Shown here: piece by piece, positions 1 to 10,918 of the stretch
Layout of the letters: the number at the start of each line of letters is the position of its first letter
Numbering within the stretch: the first letter of the stretch is position 1
From: Rotaria sordida
Taxonomy: Eukaryota; Rotifera; Eurotatoria; Philodinida; Philodinidae
Length of the DNA stretch: 64,000 bases
Direction of reading: 5' to 3'
Assembly: GCA_905250125.1 (NCBI GenBank)
Contig: CAJNOL010000505.1
Span: 1 to 64,000, forward strand
The notes under the pieces: model-generated
Databases searched by the model: none
Seen by the model: the letters and a program-made list of their open reading frames with translations, nothing else
What the model was told of the DNA's origin: nothing
Program-made: the position numbers and the translations under genes

Positions 1-357
1 GATAGAAGAGACACAAAAAACTCGTCTTCTCTCATTTTTAACTTCCAGATATAAATTTTATAAAAATGTTAAGCTTACCCTAGAATCAAAAATGTTTCAC
101 CGCCTATGGATTCGACTTGACTACTCAACCTTGATCAATTTTGAGTGAAATCAAAATATTTCACATTTAGTATTTCTAATCTGGCAAACTAAATACATGA
201 TATAGAGAGCTAATAAACTATGAATATGGGCAGACGTTTTGACGAAAATCATCTTGAGATATTAGAAAAAGCAAGAGAGTTATCGGTTAGATGTATCAGT
301 GACTTTGAGTGTCATTTTACTTTTCTAAGAAATAAATTATGAAAATGATATAATTAT

Positions 358-1014
358 TATCGGTTGTCAAAAAAATACAATAGCCGTTGGATATTTTTGC
401 AATAACTCCAGAACGAAGAGAGCTAGAGAGCTGCGATTTTCACCATTGAAAAGAGAAGATACGGAGCCATCAAAGCACATCGAAATTTAATTGACCAATC
501 GTATGAGTTCTTAGTGCAGATTTTCGAAAACTATATTCTGAAGCTGTTTCCTTTCCACTTTAGACTTGTAATAGAAATATTCGATAGATAAAATACTTCT
601 TTTTTGGTCTAAAACAAATATCATCATTCATCTCAATATAGTGCATTATCCCTGCCTAGCTACTTTTCTGGGTGATCATAGGTCAATTGACTAGAATTGG
701 GAGTCTGAAGAAAAGTCTTGTAACTCTCGAACGGAACAAGCTAGGAATCTCAGCCTTGCATAGAACGAAACAAAAGGATTTTTTCTATTAAATAGTTCTA
801 TTTAAAGTCTGAATCGGAAGGAAAATAGCCTTAGAATACTTTTTGGATATCTTCATCAAGAACTCACCTGATTGATCAATTACTGATCAATTAAATTTCG
901 ATGACCCTGGGTCTTCTTCTCTCTCGAATGGTGAAAACCATAGCTCTCTATCTCTTTTCGTTCTTGAGTTATTGCAAAAATACCTACGGTTATTAGATTT
1001 TTGAACAAACGATA
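358..1014. mobile_element. Foldback/MITE-like DNA element in intron
   Basis: About 650 bp bounded by long imperfect terminal inverted repeats of roughly 130 bp. The left arm (about 358-500) and the right arm (about 870-1014) are reverse complements, sharing for example GCAATAACTC, GAGAGCT and CATCGAAATTTAATTGA. It lies directly before the splice acceptor of the LRR exon, so probably inside an intron. No transposase coding is visible, so it is non-autonomous. A piece like its right end recurs at about 56955-57030. TA may be the target duplication. Confidence 0.7.
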
Positions 1015-1038
1015 GTTATACTGTTTTGTTAATCATAG

Positions 1039-1850
1039 GTATAATTCAAGATTCATTTAAGTATCTTAAATCATTGAATTATCTTGATTTATCAAATACA
1101 AATTTACTTGATCTTGATGCATGTATATTTATTCAATTAACTGGTTTAAAAATACTTTCAATAGAACATATTTTATTTAATTGTACATCTTGTTGGTTTT
1201 CTATAGCTCGAAAAAATTCTTTACAAATATTTGGACAATGTTTAAATGAGAAAATAATACAAAATATTAATTCTCTTACTGATAAACAAATTCAATATGC
1301 TTGTTCAAAATCATCAATTGATTGTTCATTAGATTATTGTGAACCTGGTTCAATAAATTATCAACAAAAATCTAATCAATTAATTTCATTAGTTAAAAAT
1401 TCTCATATAACAAAAAAACGTACAATAGAAATTATATTTAGTATTATATTTAGTATAATTATACTTATTATTATGATTATTACATTGATTATTTTCATAT
1501 CTCGATGGAAACAAAATAAAAAATTATTTTGTTGTCATTTTTCTCAAATAACAACAACAACAACAACAACTGAAGAAACACGTCGTCGTCGTCAACAAAT
1601 AATCGATAATAATCCAACTGTAATCGAATCTGTTGTTACACATGGTGCAAATATGAATGTACCATCATATTCATGTCAAAATTATGCAAAATTTAATGAT
1701 GAAACTTCAAATAATAAACGAAAACTCTATAATCCTATGTTTGCTGATTCTCCGACATTAGATATTCGACATCAACAACAACAACAATCAGTTATGGTAT
1801 CGAATGACAATACTTCTCATAATAGTCAATTGTATTCTGAAAAACTATGA
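1039..1850 (+). CDS. Leucine-rich-repeat membrane protein, last exon
   Basis: 3' terminal exon (about 269 residues plus stop) of a gene whose earlier exons lie left of the window. It starts at an acceptor (AATCATAG) with a two-base partial codon. The first ~30 residues are an LRR (YLKSLNYLDLSNTNLLDL). A cysteine-bearing LRR C-terminal cap follows (CTSCWF and later Cys residues). A strongly hydrophobic membrane segment lies around residues 130-155 (runs of Ile). The cytoplasmic tail has poly-Thr, RRRR and poly-Gln stretches. This is a type I single-pass LRR receptor or adhesion-like architecture. No TIR or kinase domain is present in this exon, so it is not a Toll receptor or receptor kinase. 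The exact family cannot be named from this part. An ATG 13 bases before the acceptor opens the same frame but is probably intronic. Confidence 0.75.
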
Positions 1851-2465
1851 TCAGAAAAAAACAAAAAAATGAATTGAATGAAAGAAAAAAAAAACGAAAG
1901 AGTGTAAATGAATATATACGTCTGAATATAGAATATATAATCTCATATGTGTACAAAACAATGCCATGTTTTGTTTTAACATAAATGAATTATGTCTTGA
2001 TGTATTTGAAAAAGTAACGAAGAAGAAAAAAAAAACACATAGTGAAGGACAATATAAAGAAATATTTTATTATAGTAAACAATAATCAATACAAAGCAAA
2101 AAGGAAAATGTAAGATAATTAAATAAAATATCTTTCTTTTTTATTTTTCCATTAAGAAAATCTTCACTGACATTGAAATAATGTTTAAGTTTTAAAATTA
2201 AATAAATAAAAAAAAAACTGTTAGTACAATCCCTACGGAATTAACATATGAAACACGATGTATTTGCTGTTTCTAATTACAAGAAGATTGCTTTATTCTA
2301 TCTATTTTGGGACGTATTTTTTCAATTTCCTTTTACTTAATCCTCCAGAAATGCATTAAGTAAGTAGTTCACATATTCATAGCTCGACGTTATTAACATA
2401 CTGTCTGTGTCGTAGGTAGGAGGGGGAGTAGGAGTGCTGCTAAGGCGTCTATGACGGTCTGTGAC
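1851..2465. other. Intergenic; 3' UTR of LRR gene
   Basis: AT-rich with several A runs and AATAAA-like hexamers (for example near 2121 and 2199) that could serve polyadenylation of the LRR gene. A short GC-richer purine stretch (about 2415-2440) leads into the promoter of the next gene. No coding signal is seen. Confidence 0.5.
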
Positions 2466-2479
2466 GTTCCCATAGTAAC
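2466..2479 (+). promoter_or_regulatory. RFX X-box-like site
   Basis: GTTCCCATAGTAAC is an imperfect palindrome that closely matches the RFX X-box, whose consensus is GTNRCC, 0-3 bases, RGYAAC. The best form is GTTGCCATGGTAAC. It lies about 190 bp before the start codon of the small gene at 2669, the usual distance for RFX-driven ciliary genes. One half-site base departs from consensus. Confidence 0.5.
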
Positions 2480-2668
2480 GTTTATCACAGTCTGTGTGAT
2501 TGTGTCTAACTGATGTCTGTAGAGAGGTGAGTCCAAATTTTTACCGCTCTACGTTAACACTCCTTTCACATCGTGTTTCATGAAAGTTTGAATTTGTGTC
2601 TATTGTTTGTCATATATTTATGTCGTTATTCTATTATGAATAAAAATTTTATTATTTACAATAGAATT

Positions 2669-3555
2669 ATGACTACTCGATATCATCTTAATACTGATCA
2701 TTGGAGTAAAATGCGCATGAATGTAAGTAATATCATATCTCATATTATTTATTTTTTATGAAATTTTCTAAATAAATAGATAATAAAAAATACTATTAAT
2801 ATTGAACATCGTGGACGTGTTCTTAGTTGGGAAAAACATAAAAAGAAAGCTGCACAAAATGAACTCGAAGCAGCTGTACGTGGTACACGAAATTTACCAG
2901 AGAATGATATTGGACCGGTACATAATTTTCAAGATATTCTTACAATGGAACTTAATGAATATGTACCTGGTAGTGCATATTTTCGTCGACATACAGAACA
3001 AAATTTAGAAAATATTAATGAACATAAGAACAAGATGACACAATGTAAGTTTTTTTATTTTGATAATAGAATTTTAAATTAATATTTTCATTTTGATAAA
3101 TTTTCATTTGTTAATTAAATATTCTTATATAGAATCAATTATATTTTCAAAATTTGTTGTATATGTATTCAATCTTGACTTTCTTGATTTTAAGATATTG
3201 ATCAAAGTCTACGTAGATAACAGAATCTAATTTTTCTTCCATTGAATTGAATATTTTTTAATACTTACATTTCACAAAGTCTTAAGATTATCTCTTTTGT
3301 TACGTTCTCATGTTGAATAAGTAAATGTTTTTTCATTAAATGCATATATCTAATCATATATGATATAATTACGTTGTATATTAAAGTTTTCTTTTTGAAC
3401 TTTTGCATTTGATTTTATAATGTTTTATTTCTTTTATAGTGGGTCATCCATTAATGACTGGTTCACAATATACTCTTATGACATTACCAACAAATCCACA
3501 AAGTGATCAAACAAGAAGTCGTGTACCTGTTTTACAATGTCGTGGAAAAATATAA
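2669..3555 (+). CDS. Small conserved-looking protein, possibly ciliary
   Basis: Three exons join in phase: 2669-2722, 2780-3044, 3440-3555, giving about 144 residues. An upstream in-frame ATG at 2636 would add 11 residues. The protein is hydrophilic, with no signal peptide or membrane segment. It begins MTTRYHLNTDHWSKMRMN, contains a basic stretch (SWEKHKKKAAQNELEAA), and ends LQCRGKI. Codon use resembles the neighbouring genes and both introns have clean GTAAGT donors. I do not recognise the family. The length, charge, Tyr/Trp/Pro content and the X-box-like promoter site resemble small axonemal (microtubule inner) proteins, but that is inference. An AATAAA lies about 45 bp after the stop. 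Confidence 0.7.
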
Positions 3556-3629
3556 TTATTTTTTTATTTGCATAGAAAAATTCATGATGAAAATGAACAA
3601 TAAATACTATTAACATAATTGATCTTTAA

Positions 3630-4362
3630 GGGGACTCCCCCCCCATTTCCGGACCCAAAATTTTCAAATTTTTCATTTTTTTTGTTTTTTCTGCTCTACA
3701 TGTGTTTTCAAGTGCCCTCTGTCTACTGGTAACGTTTTGAGAACTCAAATATAGCTCTAAAGCAAAAATAAAATCGAAAAGATAAATCGATTGCCGTAGG
3801 GTATAGCACGATTTTTTCTTTCCTTCGCGGTTTCCTAGAAACCAGATTTTTCAGCAAAAATCTACAGAATCGCCCCCGTTTCTCAGGAACAGTAAATCCG
3901 ATCGAGCTGAAATTTTTTCTACAGATAGTAGAAACACTTTAGGGGGCCTAGTTTTTTTTGTTTTGAAAAATATTGTACCGTTGAGTTTTGGCAGGCCTTA
4001 CAAGACAAGCACTATTCAAAAAAAATATGGATTTTTTAGGGTGCTCTTGGTATTTTGGCTTTTTTATTCGAACGGTAAGTGATAGAAAGAAACCAAAAAA
4101 AGTAGGCCCCCTGAAGTGTCTCTACTATCTGTAGAAAAAATTACAGTCCAATCGGATTTACTGTACCTGAGAAACAGGGGCGATTTGGGGGTCGATTTTT
4201 AGCCATTGCAACCCCAATATCTCCTAGAAAGAAGCATTTGGGAATTTTGAGTCTATGACAACTTTTACTCTACACATCGAGATCTATCAGCTGTGAAAGT
4301 TTCAAATTTTTCTGATGAGCCGTTCTCGAGAAACCCCGGAAGGGGGGGGGGGGGGTGTCCCC
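3630..4362. mobile_element. piggyBac-like MITE with TTAA target site
   Basis: A 733-bp palindromic element flanked on both sides by TTAA (3626-3629 and 4363-4366), the piggyBac target duplication. It starts GGGGAC followed by a C run and ends with a G run followed by GTCCCC. The inverted arms extend inward: TCGCCCCCGTTTCTCAGGAA near 3872 matches in reverse TTCCTGAG-like sequence near 4160-4185, and CTACAGATAGTAGA pairs with TCTACTATCTGTAG. There is no open reading frame, so it is non-autonomous. It sits between two genes and is intact at both ends. Confidence 0.85.
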
Positions 4363-4515
4363 TTAAATAATTTTTGTTTTTGCTTTGATTTAAACACGAC
4401 AAGAACTTTCAGATTTATATTATATCATGTCTTCTGAATAAGATAATATAAATTTAAAAATCCAGTTGAATTTCGAGAGGAAAACAAACGAACTTTTTGT
4501 TCGACTATCATTTTA

Positions 4516-5060
4516 CTTACAAGAGAACATATCCAACTGGTACTTGTCGATCGAAGTGATATTTTGCTCATAGATAGGTCTGAGTGAGACTAGGAAAAAT
4601 TTGAAACGATTTCTTCTCATAGACGACGTTCCATATAGAGTTATGATCATTTTCGATTTGCGACGAGGTATTCATAGACAAACCACAAAAAAGAATTTTT
4701 CACTTGAACTTTTGTCTATAAATAGATCTCTTGAAAGTTTCAACCAAATTAGATGGTTCCTTCTCAACTAGAGCCCGTTGGGTCAAAAATTTTCGAACCC
4801 GAACCAACTCGATGAGTCCTAATTGAAAAGGAACCATCCGTTTCGACTAAAATTTTCAGAATCAAGGGATCTATTTATAGGCAAAAGTTCTGATGAAAAA
4901 TCCTTCTTTTTAAGTATTCTATGAATACTTTGCCATGAACTGAAAATGGTCATAACTCTATAAGGAAAGTTTACACTCTTTCATTAGTTTAAAAATCAGA
5001 CACATCATCTTTAAACATGATTAGATCGTCGGAAAAGAATTTTGACTTAAAGTCTTGTAT
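4516..5060. mobile_element. Foldback element, shared-end family (copy A)
   Basis: Imperfect palindrome. The left arm starts CTTACAAGAGAAC and carries GTGATATTTTGCTCATAGAT. The centre is near 4770-4800, and the right arm carries GATCTATTTATAGG and GGTCATAACTCTAT, the reverse of left-arm sequence. The same end and internal sequences recur at 14082-14695 and 20310-20917. The right end is eroded, so its limit is approximate. No coding is visible. Confidence 0.7.
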
Positions 5061-5201
5061 GAGCTTAGTATCTTAATGTTTCACTTGAAATCAAATCAAA
5101 TAATAAACCATCATTCCTACTTCAATATCTGACAAATGCATTTAATCATCAAACCATTCTCATTTATTATACATAGCTTAAGAAAAGTTGCTTGTGCCTG
5201 C

Positions 5202-5500
5202 CAGAGATGTTCATCGCAACTGAAAATCTGCCGCTGCCGTGCTGCTGCCGCGATGAATTGTAAAATAAACGTGCCGCTGCCGCACCGTTACCACGATGGT
5301 TTTCAAAAAAGTATTTCTAATTTCACTGCTGTGACTATATTTGACCAGAAATATTGATACTAGTTCATCAGATTCATTCAGTCTCGGGGTATTTCATTTG
5401 TAAACCCTGAAATTCAATTAAATTCATGCAGTTTTTCAATATCCTCCAAAAACATGTTGCCGCCACCGCCACCACGGCAGTACCGCCGTGAACATCTCTG
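5202..5500. mobile_element. hAT-like MITE with 8-bp target duplication
   Basis: A 299-bp element with 12-bp terminal inverted repeats CAGAGATGTTCA and TGAACATCTCTG. It is flanked by near-identical octamers GTGCCTGC (left) and GTGCCTAC (right). CAGAG ends plus an 8-bp duplication are typical of hAT transposons. The interior near both ends is rich in GCCGCTGCC / CCGCCACC motifs that can pair with each other. It is non-autonomous. The 7 of 8 match in the duplication points to a fairly young insertion. Confidence 0.8.
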
Positions 5501-5668
5501 GTGCCTACAGACATCTATTGTTTCTCTCTATATTTAAACCTTATGATTGATCAATGAAATTGTTCTTTTTTTTTAACATTTAATATGCGTGCACACCATA
5601 TGATATGCTAATACGATCTATTTACAATTGATTGGTGAATTCATTTACATTTTTCGATTATATTAACA

Positions 5669-6851
5669 ATGGGAAATACCCATAGTGCTAGTAGTGGTAG
5701 TACATTGAAAAAACATATTGAAACAGCAACAAAAACTGGTGTACTTCAATATGATAATAAAAAACTTAAAGAAGTAAGAAAAAATATCAATTGAAAAATA
5801 ATTTTTTGTTGTTGTTTATAATTTTTAATTATTTATTAGATAAGTCCTGGTCTTTGTCTGCCAAATTTACGTACATTATCATTAAACGATAATGAACTTC
5901 AAACAATTCCTATGGAAATTAGTTTAATGGTTAATTTAAAAAATTTAAGTCTTCGAAATAATCAAATCGGTAGGACTTTTCTTTTTGAAAATTTAAACTT
6001 ATCATTAATAAAGTAATCAGAAAAATGTAGAATGAAGTTCAGACAATTGATCGTGTCTTTTGAGATCCTCTGGAAATGCTTCTAAACGGGACCGAGCCGT
6101 CTCTAGTCCTCATCTAGTTACGATTCTATTTCTCATCAGAATATAAATGTCAGTCATATAAAATAGTTTCAAAGCTGATTTGTAATCTATTCATCATAAT
6201 GAATAAGAAGAATTTAAATCTTGTTTTATTTCATTAGTTCAATTACCTGATTGTTTTGGTCAATTGAAAAAACTCGAAAATATTCAATTAGGTCAAAATC
6301 AACTTCGTTCATTACCATCATCATTTACTAATTTAAGTAGTTTAAGACAATTAATCTTATCAAATAATCGTTTTACAACTATACCTGAATCAATACTTAA
6401 ATTACATAATTTACAATTACTTGATCTAACATCAAATCAAATAACACAAATTCCAGATCATATTCAAACACTTCAAGTTGATGAATTAAATCTTAATGAT
6501 AATCGAGTAAGATAAATTGATTTTTTTTTGGTCAACATTTATTTATTTATTATGTTTAGATAATCAAAATATCGGATCAACTTCGTTTTTGTCCTCGTTT
6601 AAAAACATTACGTCTTGATAGAAATAATCTCGATTTGGATACAATTCCAGTTAGTTTATTAACTGATTCAAATTTATCATTACTTTCATATGATGGAAAT
6701 CGATTTGATGAAAAAGCTTTTCAAGGAAAAGAAGGATATGATAAAGTAATGATATTATCAACAATAAGAAAAGAAAATTTTTCTAAATTTATTTTGTATT
6801 TTTTTTTAGTATATGCAACGTTTTACAGCAAGTCGACGAAAACTTGAATAG
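5669..6851 (+). CDS. LRRC57: LRRC57 homologue
   Basis: Five exons (5669-5773, 5840-5969, 6238-6506, 6560-6745, 6810-6851) join in phase to about 243 residues, against 239 in human LRRC57. The N-terminus MGNTHSASSG carries a Gly-2 myristoylation-type signal, as in the vertebrate protein, followed by LKKHIETATKTGVLQ. Six to seven leucine-rich repeats fill the middle (LRTLSLNDNELQTIP, LENIQLGQNQLRSLP, LQLLDLTSNQITQIP). The C-terminal GYDKYMQRFTASRRKLE matches the family ending GYDKYMERFTATKKK. It is a conserved intracellular, probably membrane-anchored LRR protein without an assigned enzymatic role. The identification rests on end-to-end similarity, including both termini. Confidence 0.93.
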
Positions 6852-7194
6852 ACACATAGTTTTTTTTTTGAAGCGTATTTTTATTTTTATTGTATACATA
6901 ATTTTTATTGTCGTTTATATTAATATAAGAGCAAATATATTGTCACATTTAATCATTCGTATTTACTCTGTCTTACATGAGTGTATGTGTTTTTTTCATT
7001 TATCTTCCAAAACAAATATTCAAGAAAAGAATATCATGAACCATTAAGTATTATCGTTTACATTTACTTGCTCTCTCGATATGTATGAAAAAAAAGTTTT
7101 TGTCAGTATATGGTACTCAGATAAGTTTAGGAATGTATGATGACACATAGTTTACAAATTGCAATAAGTAAGAAGCGGAAAACTGATCTATAAA

Positions 7195-7718
7195 TCTAAG
7201 ACAAGTGATACGCCTCTGATGACCAACTATAGAGGCATCAACTTCATGCCACTTGCAGCTAAAACATACAAACAAACTTTGATAAACAGAATATGAGAAC
7301 TACTTGATTCGATCTTTATATGTCATTCGTAGGCTTTTCGAAAGCGCAGCCGATAAGCAACTATCAATCTTTGTCACGTTCGTCGATTCTCAATAAACAA
7401 AAAAAAAACAATGTTTGACATTCTCAGACTCGATGGAGCGACCATCAAAATAATGAAAGCAATCGAAGCAATTTATCAGAAATCTCGGAGCACGATTCCC
7501 ATGAAAGGCAACGTCATCGAAAAACTCGACGTAATAATTGATGTCCTACAAGGAGACACTTTTCTCTTCACAATTGTAGAGAACCAGAAAGTTAAACACG
7601 AGAAAAGATGAGCACGAAAAGGAAAATTACTTTAGACATGATGATAATAGACAGCCCGAGGAGAAGACAGCTGATTTTAAGATTGCAAGACTTCAGAAGA
7701 CCTTCGAGACTTCACCAC
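7195..7718 (+). mobile_element. Decayed LINE (RTE/CR1-like) reverse transcriptase fragment
   Basis: Translation gives the non-LTR reverse-transcriptase fragment MTNYRGINFMPLAAKTY (about 7220-7270). Further on are DKQLSIFVTFVD and then MFDILRLDGATIKIMKAIEA and DVLQGDTFLF (7411-7570), in register with the usual RT order NYR-GI, DFSKAFD and LQGD. Several in-frame stops and at least one internal deletion break the frame, and the YVDD catalytic box is absent. It is a dead 5'-truncated copy, cut on its right by the foldback element starting at 7719. Confidence 0.8.
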
Positions 7719-8418
7719 TAGACATCGGCGTGACCAAAATGTCATGACCAAAGAAAAAAAAGTTATTCGATTATAGTTTCAATAATAAATGTGAGAACCG
7801 AAACCTATTTAACTATTCTTGTTCAGAATTTTCTTCTCTTCAAAATTATATATAAAAGTCAAAGAATCTGATGATCCATAACAGAGAAACTTGCATCACA
7901 TTAGTCGTGACTAGTGGCGGCGCCAGACTACTAGCGCCCCTCTTGTTTTGGGAGGGGAGCAGTGGAAGGTGGCGCCATCTCTACGTATGTCGTGTTCTCC
8001 AGGATACAAATCAATAGTAGAGCCGCTAATAGCGGAACTAGAACATAAGCTTCTCTCTTCTTCTATTAAGAGTAGGAGAATGTCCTTCTACTATATTGAC
8101 ACCGTGTATTCTTGATTACAAGGCACGCGTGTTGTGGGTGCCACCTTCTACTGCCCCCCCCCCCCCAAACAAGAGGGGCGCTAGTAGTCTGGCGCCGCCA
8201 CGCCACTAGTCGTGACCAGAATTAATCGCGACTAATGTGATGTGATTTTCTCTGTTATGGATCATCAAATTCTTCGACATTTATATACCATTTTGAAGAG
8301 AAGAAAATTCTGAACAAGAACAGTTAAATAGATTTCGGTTCTCACATTTACTATTGAAACTATAATCGAATAACTTTTTTTTTCTTTGGTCACGACATTT
8401 TGGTCACGCCGATGTCTA
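7719..8418. mobile_element. Large foldback element inserted in LINE relic
   Basis: A 700-bp near-perfect palindrome. It begins TAGACATCGGCGTGACC and ends GGTCACGCCGATGTCTA. The arms of about 300 bp match base for base over long stretches (for example GGCGCCAGACTACTAGCGCC near 7920 against its reverse near 8185). The TA at each end suggests Tc1/mariner-type insertion. It is markedly more GC-rich at its centre than its surroundings and holds a run of 13 or so C at about 8154. No transposase is visible. High arm identity suggests recent origin or gene conversion between arms. Confidence 0.8.
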
Positions 8419-8860
8419 TTTACGACTGAAATCCTTGCTGTTTCTCCTTCGGGGAAGACGAATGCTGAGTGTAGACGTAGAGTGGTTGACTGTTGGTGGA
8501 GGTATGAGTGAATGTGGGTGTGAATGGTATGGATGGCTATGAGCCCGCAGGATGTATATAACAGCTTGATCTCCTGTTCACATTCACAATCACTCAGTTA
8601 TCTCACCGACCCTCACATCCCTACCTCCACCTAACCGTCCATCCCATCGGCACCTACTTGCCCATCCTTACCTGCACTCACTCGTACCTACCCTCTCTAC
8701 ATCCCTTTCCCCACCTACATCTACACCCAACATTCGTCTGCGCATTATCACCATGTCTAAAGTAATTTTCCTTTTCATGCTCATCTTTCCTCTTGCTCAA
8801 CTTTCACCAATCCGACAGAAAGAATTGGTACAAGATTGTTGTCGTCTGCAAACCTAGTTC
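8419..8860. repeat. Hairpin region and inverted copy of LINE 3' part
   Basis: The sequence at about 8750-8850 is the reverse complement of about 7590-7665 (shared AAGGAAAATTACTTTAGACATG), so a second LINE-derived piece sits in opposite orientation. Between them, a G-rich strand (8456-8560) and a C-rich strand (about 8600-8760) form another imperfect palindrome. Together with 7719-8418 this makes a compound inverted structure. A TATATAA followed by a pyrimidine-rich stretch at 8557-8600 resembles a core promoter, which is unproven. Confidence 0.6.
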
Positions 8861-10918
8861 GTTCGTAGATAAATGATGATAATGGTTTATATATAAATAA
8901 CGCGTATGGTTAAATTATTTTGTGTAATTGAATTATTGTCCAATATTCTATAAATAACATGAGGTTTATCGATAAATTAAAATTTGATTAGTGAGTCCGA
9001 ATAGATAATTAAATTATTAAAACATATATGTGGTTTTAGTCCTTGTTTTAATTATTATTAAAAATTGTGTTTTTATCAACAATATTATAATCATTCAATA
9101 ATTAAATATGAATACATTGTATTCAAATGAAGATGTGAATATAGATATATTTGATTTGTATGGAAAAAACATGTGAAAACTTAAAAAATCAAAATCGAGA
9201 TTGTTTGAGAAAGAAAACATTGTGTCGACCGATCAATAAAGAAATTCTCTTCTAAATAGTAATCGTTATATGCACAATGAATAATTGAAATGAATATTTT
9301 ATTAATGAACGATCGATCGGTTTCTAGAATATAAGTTAATACTACTAAGATATATATATATATTTTTTTTTAATACTTTATGAATCTCTTCTTTACAATT
9401 TATCAGATCGAAAATGAGAAAATCGGCATTTTATATATGTTTCCAATTGAATAAGTATTAGAATATATGAAGTAATTGCTATTTCTTTAAGCATGTTTTT
9501 TTATATGATTTTTTTAATGATTGATGCATAAAAAAGCCGCATAAGTGTCCCAAGATTAGATAGATGACATGTATAAGAAAATGTCTCACCGGGGTATTAT
9601 GTAGTTTTATTAAAAAAAAAGACTCTTGTGCCACTTGTTATGAACACTATAAAATTAATTTTCAGCAGTTGATTGAGAAGGAAGGGAAGGTAACAGTATG
9701 CGTCATTCTACTTTCGTAGTCTTTCGATACATGACATTTATATATTTCTTCTTTGTTCGATTTAGTGACGAATCTTCTGAAACTTTACGATTATTTGAAC
9801 AATTTAACCCATCAGAAAAGGATGACCTTTGAATTTTTTGTTTTTACTGTATGACATTTTCTTCTTAGAATAAACAAAAGAAATTTCGTAGGTTTTTTAG
9901 ACGTTTCTTTTTTCTTTTTTAATTAACATTTAAATTAATATATATTATCATAGTTCATCAATTCATATTCACACTGTTTTAAGAGTAATTTATTCATGTG
10001 TTAGTCTATATAAGTGTTCACAGAAAAATTGCAATGAATTGTTGCCTTATTATCACTATATTTACTTCTTGTCTCAATGCTTATAGAAAAAAACAAGAGC
10101 AAAAGAAAAGAACATATATATATATATATATAGAAATGGTCGATCTAGTTCTTCATTTTTTTTAATGGAACGACTCATTCCATATTTTATTTTTTGCTTT
10201 ACTTCTTGAATGATAGTGACAATCATATTTGTTATTACAATGAATCGTGCGTGAGGATGCTGATGGTTGATGAAGATAATATAACAATGTTCTCCTTTTT
10301 TTTTCTTCTCTTAGCTTTTTGATGGAAAACAAGATGAATTCTTTTCCTGTCACACCTATTGTCAATGGGTTGTCAGAATTGATAGAAACGAACTCGTTTT
10401 TTTTCTTTTTTATTAACCATTATCATTCATTCATTAATATAGAATGAGAAAAAAATAATAGTGAAAAGATAGGGATGTATAAAGGATCGGCATAAATAAG
10501 AATAAAAAACGTAATCCATTTATGCATCAATATAACATGCTATTATAATCATCTTTTTTCATTATAACAAGACATAGACTTTTTCATTGGTTTTCTTATC
10601 AAATACTTTATGAATTACTTATTAAATGAGAATTTTGTTTTTTTGGTTGTATCTTAAATACTCTGACAAAGGATAATAAGAAGCAAAAGAAAAGAAAGAA
10701 AGACTTTTATCCTCCGCTAACATCTCTTCAAAATGTTCTTATTGATTCATAATTACTCAGCGAAAAAAAGTTTTTCCTTTTTTTTCTCTATCTCGCTATT
10801 TTTCTCGTCTTTTTCCGAGCAATGAAAGGGCAGCATGGTTGACATCAAAATAACAACAATGTTAAACATCACCACTATTATTCACAATTATATTCTCACA
10901 TTCGTATAGTAACTCAAT
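8861..10918. other. Intergenic, upstream of PTPRN homologue
   Basis: About 2 kb of very AT-rich sequence. It contains (AT)n tracts at about 9352-9362 and 10115-10133 and many T runs. A short open stretch at 9698-9835 ends in DESSETLRLFEQFNPSEKDDL after an acceptor-like ATTTAG. It may be a relict exon but has no partner exons I could find. An acceptor-like CGTATAG lies 10-15 bases before the PTPRN start codon. Confidence 0.4.

Noticed and set aside
5136-5357. Open frame rich in Cys/Arg/Ala
   Set aside because: It is produced by GCCGCTGCC subterminal repeats of the hAT MITE, not a gene.
9698-9835. Short open frame ending DESSETLRLFEQFNPSEKDDL after an acceptor-like ATTTAG
   Set aside because: No start, donor or partner exon was found and there is no family resemblance; too short to call.
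10162-10365. Minus-strand open frame of 67 residues upstream of PTPRN
   Set aside because: Low-complexity Lys/Ser/Tyr composition in AT-rich DNA and no homology or intron context.
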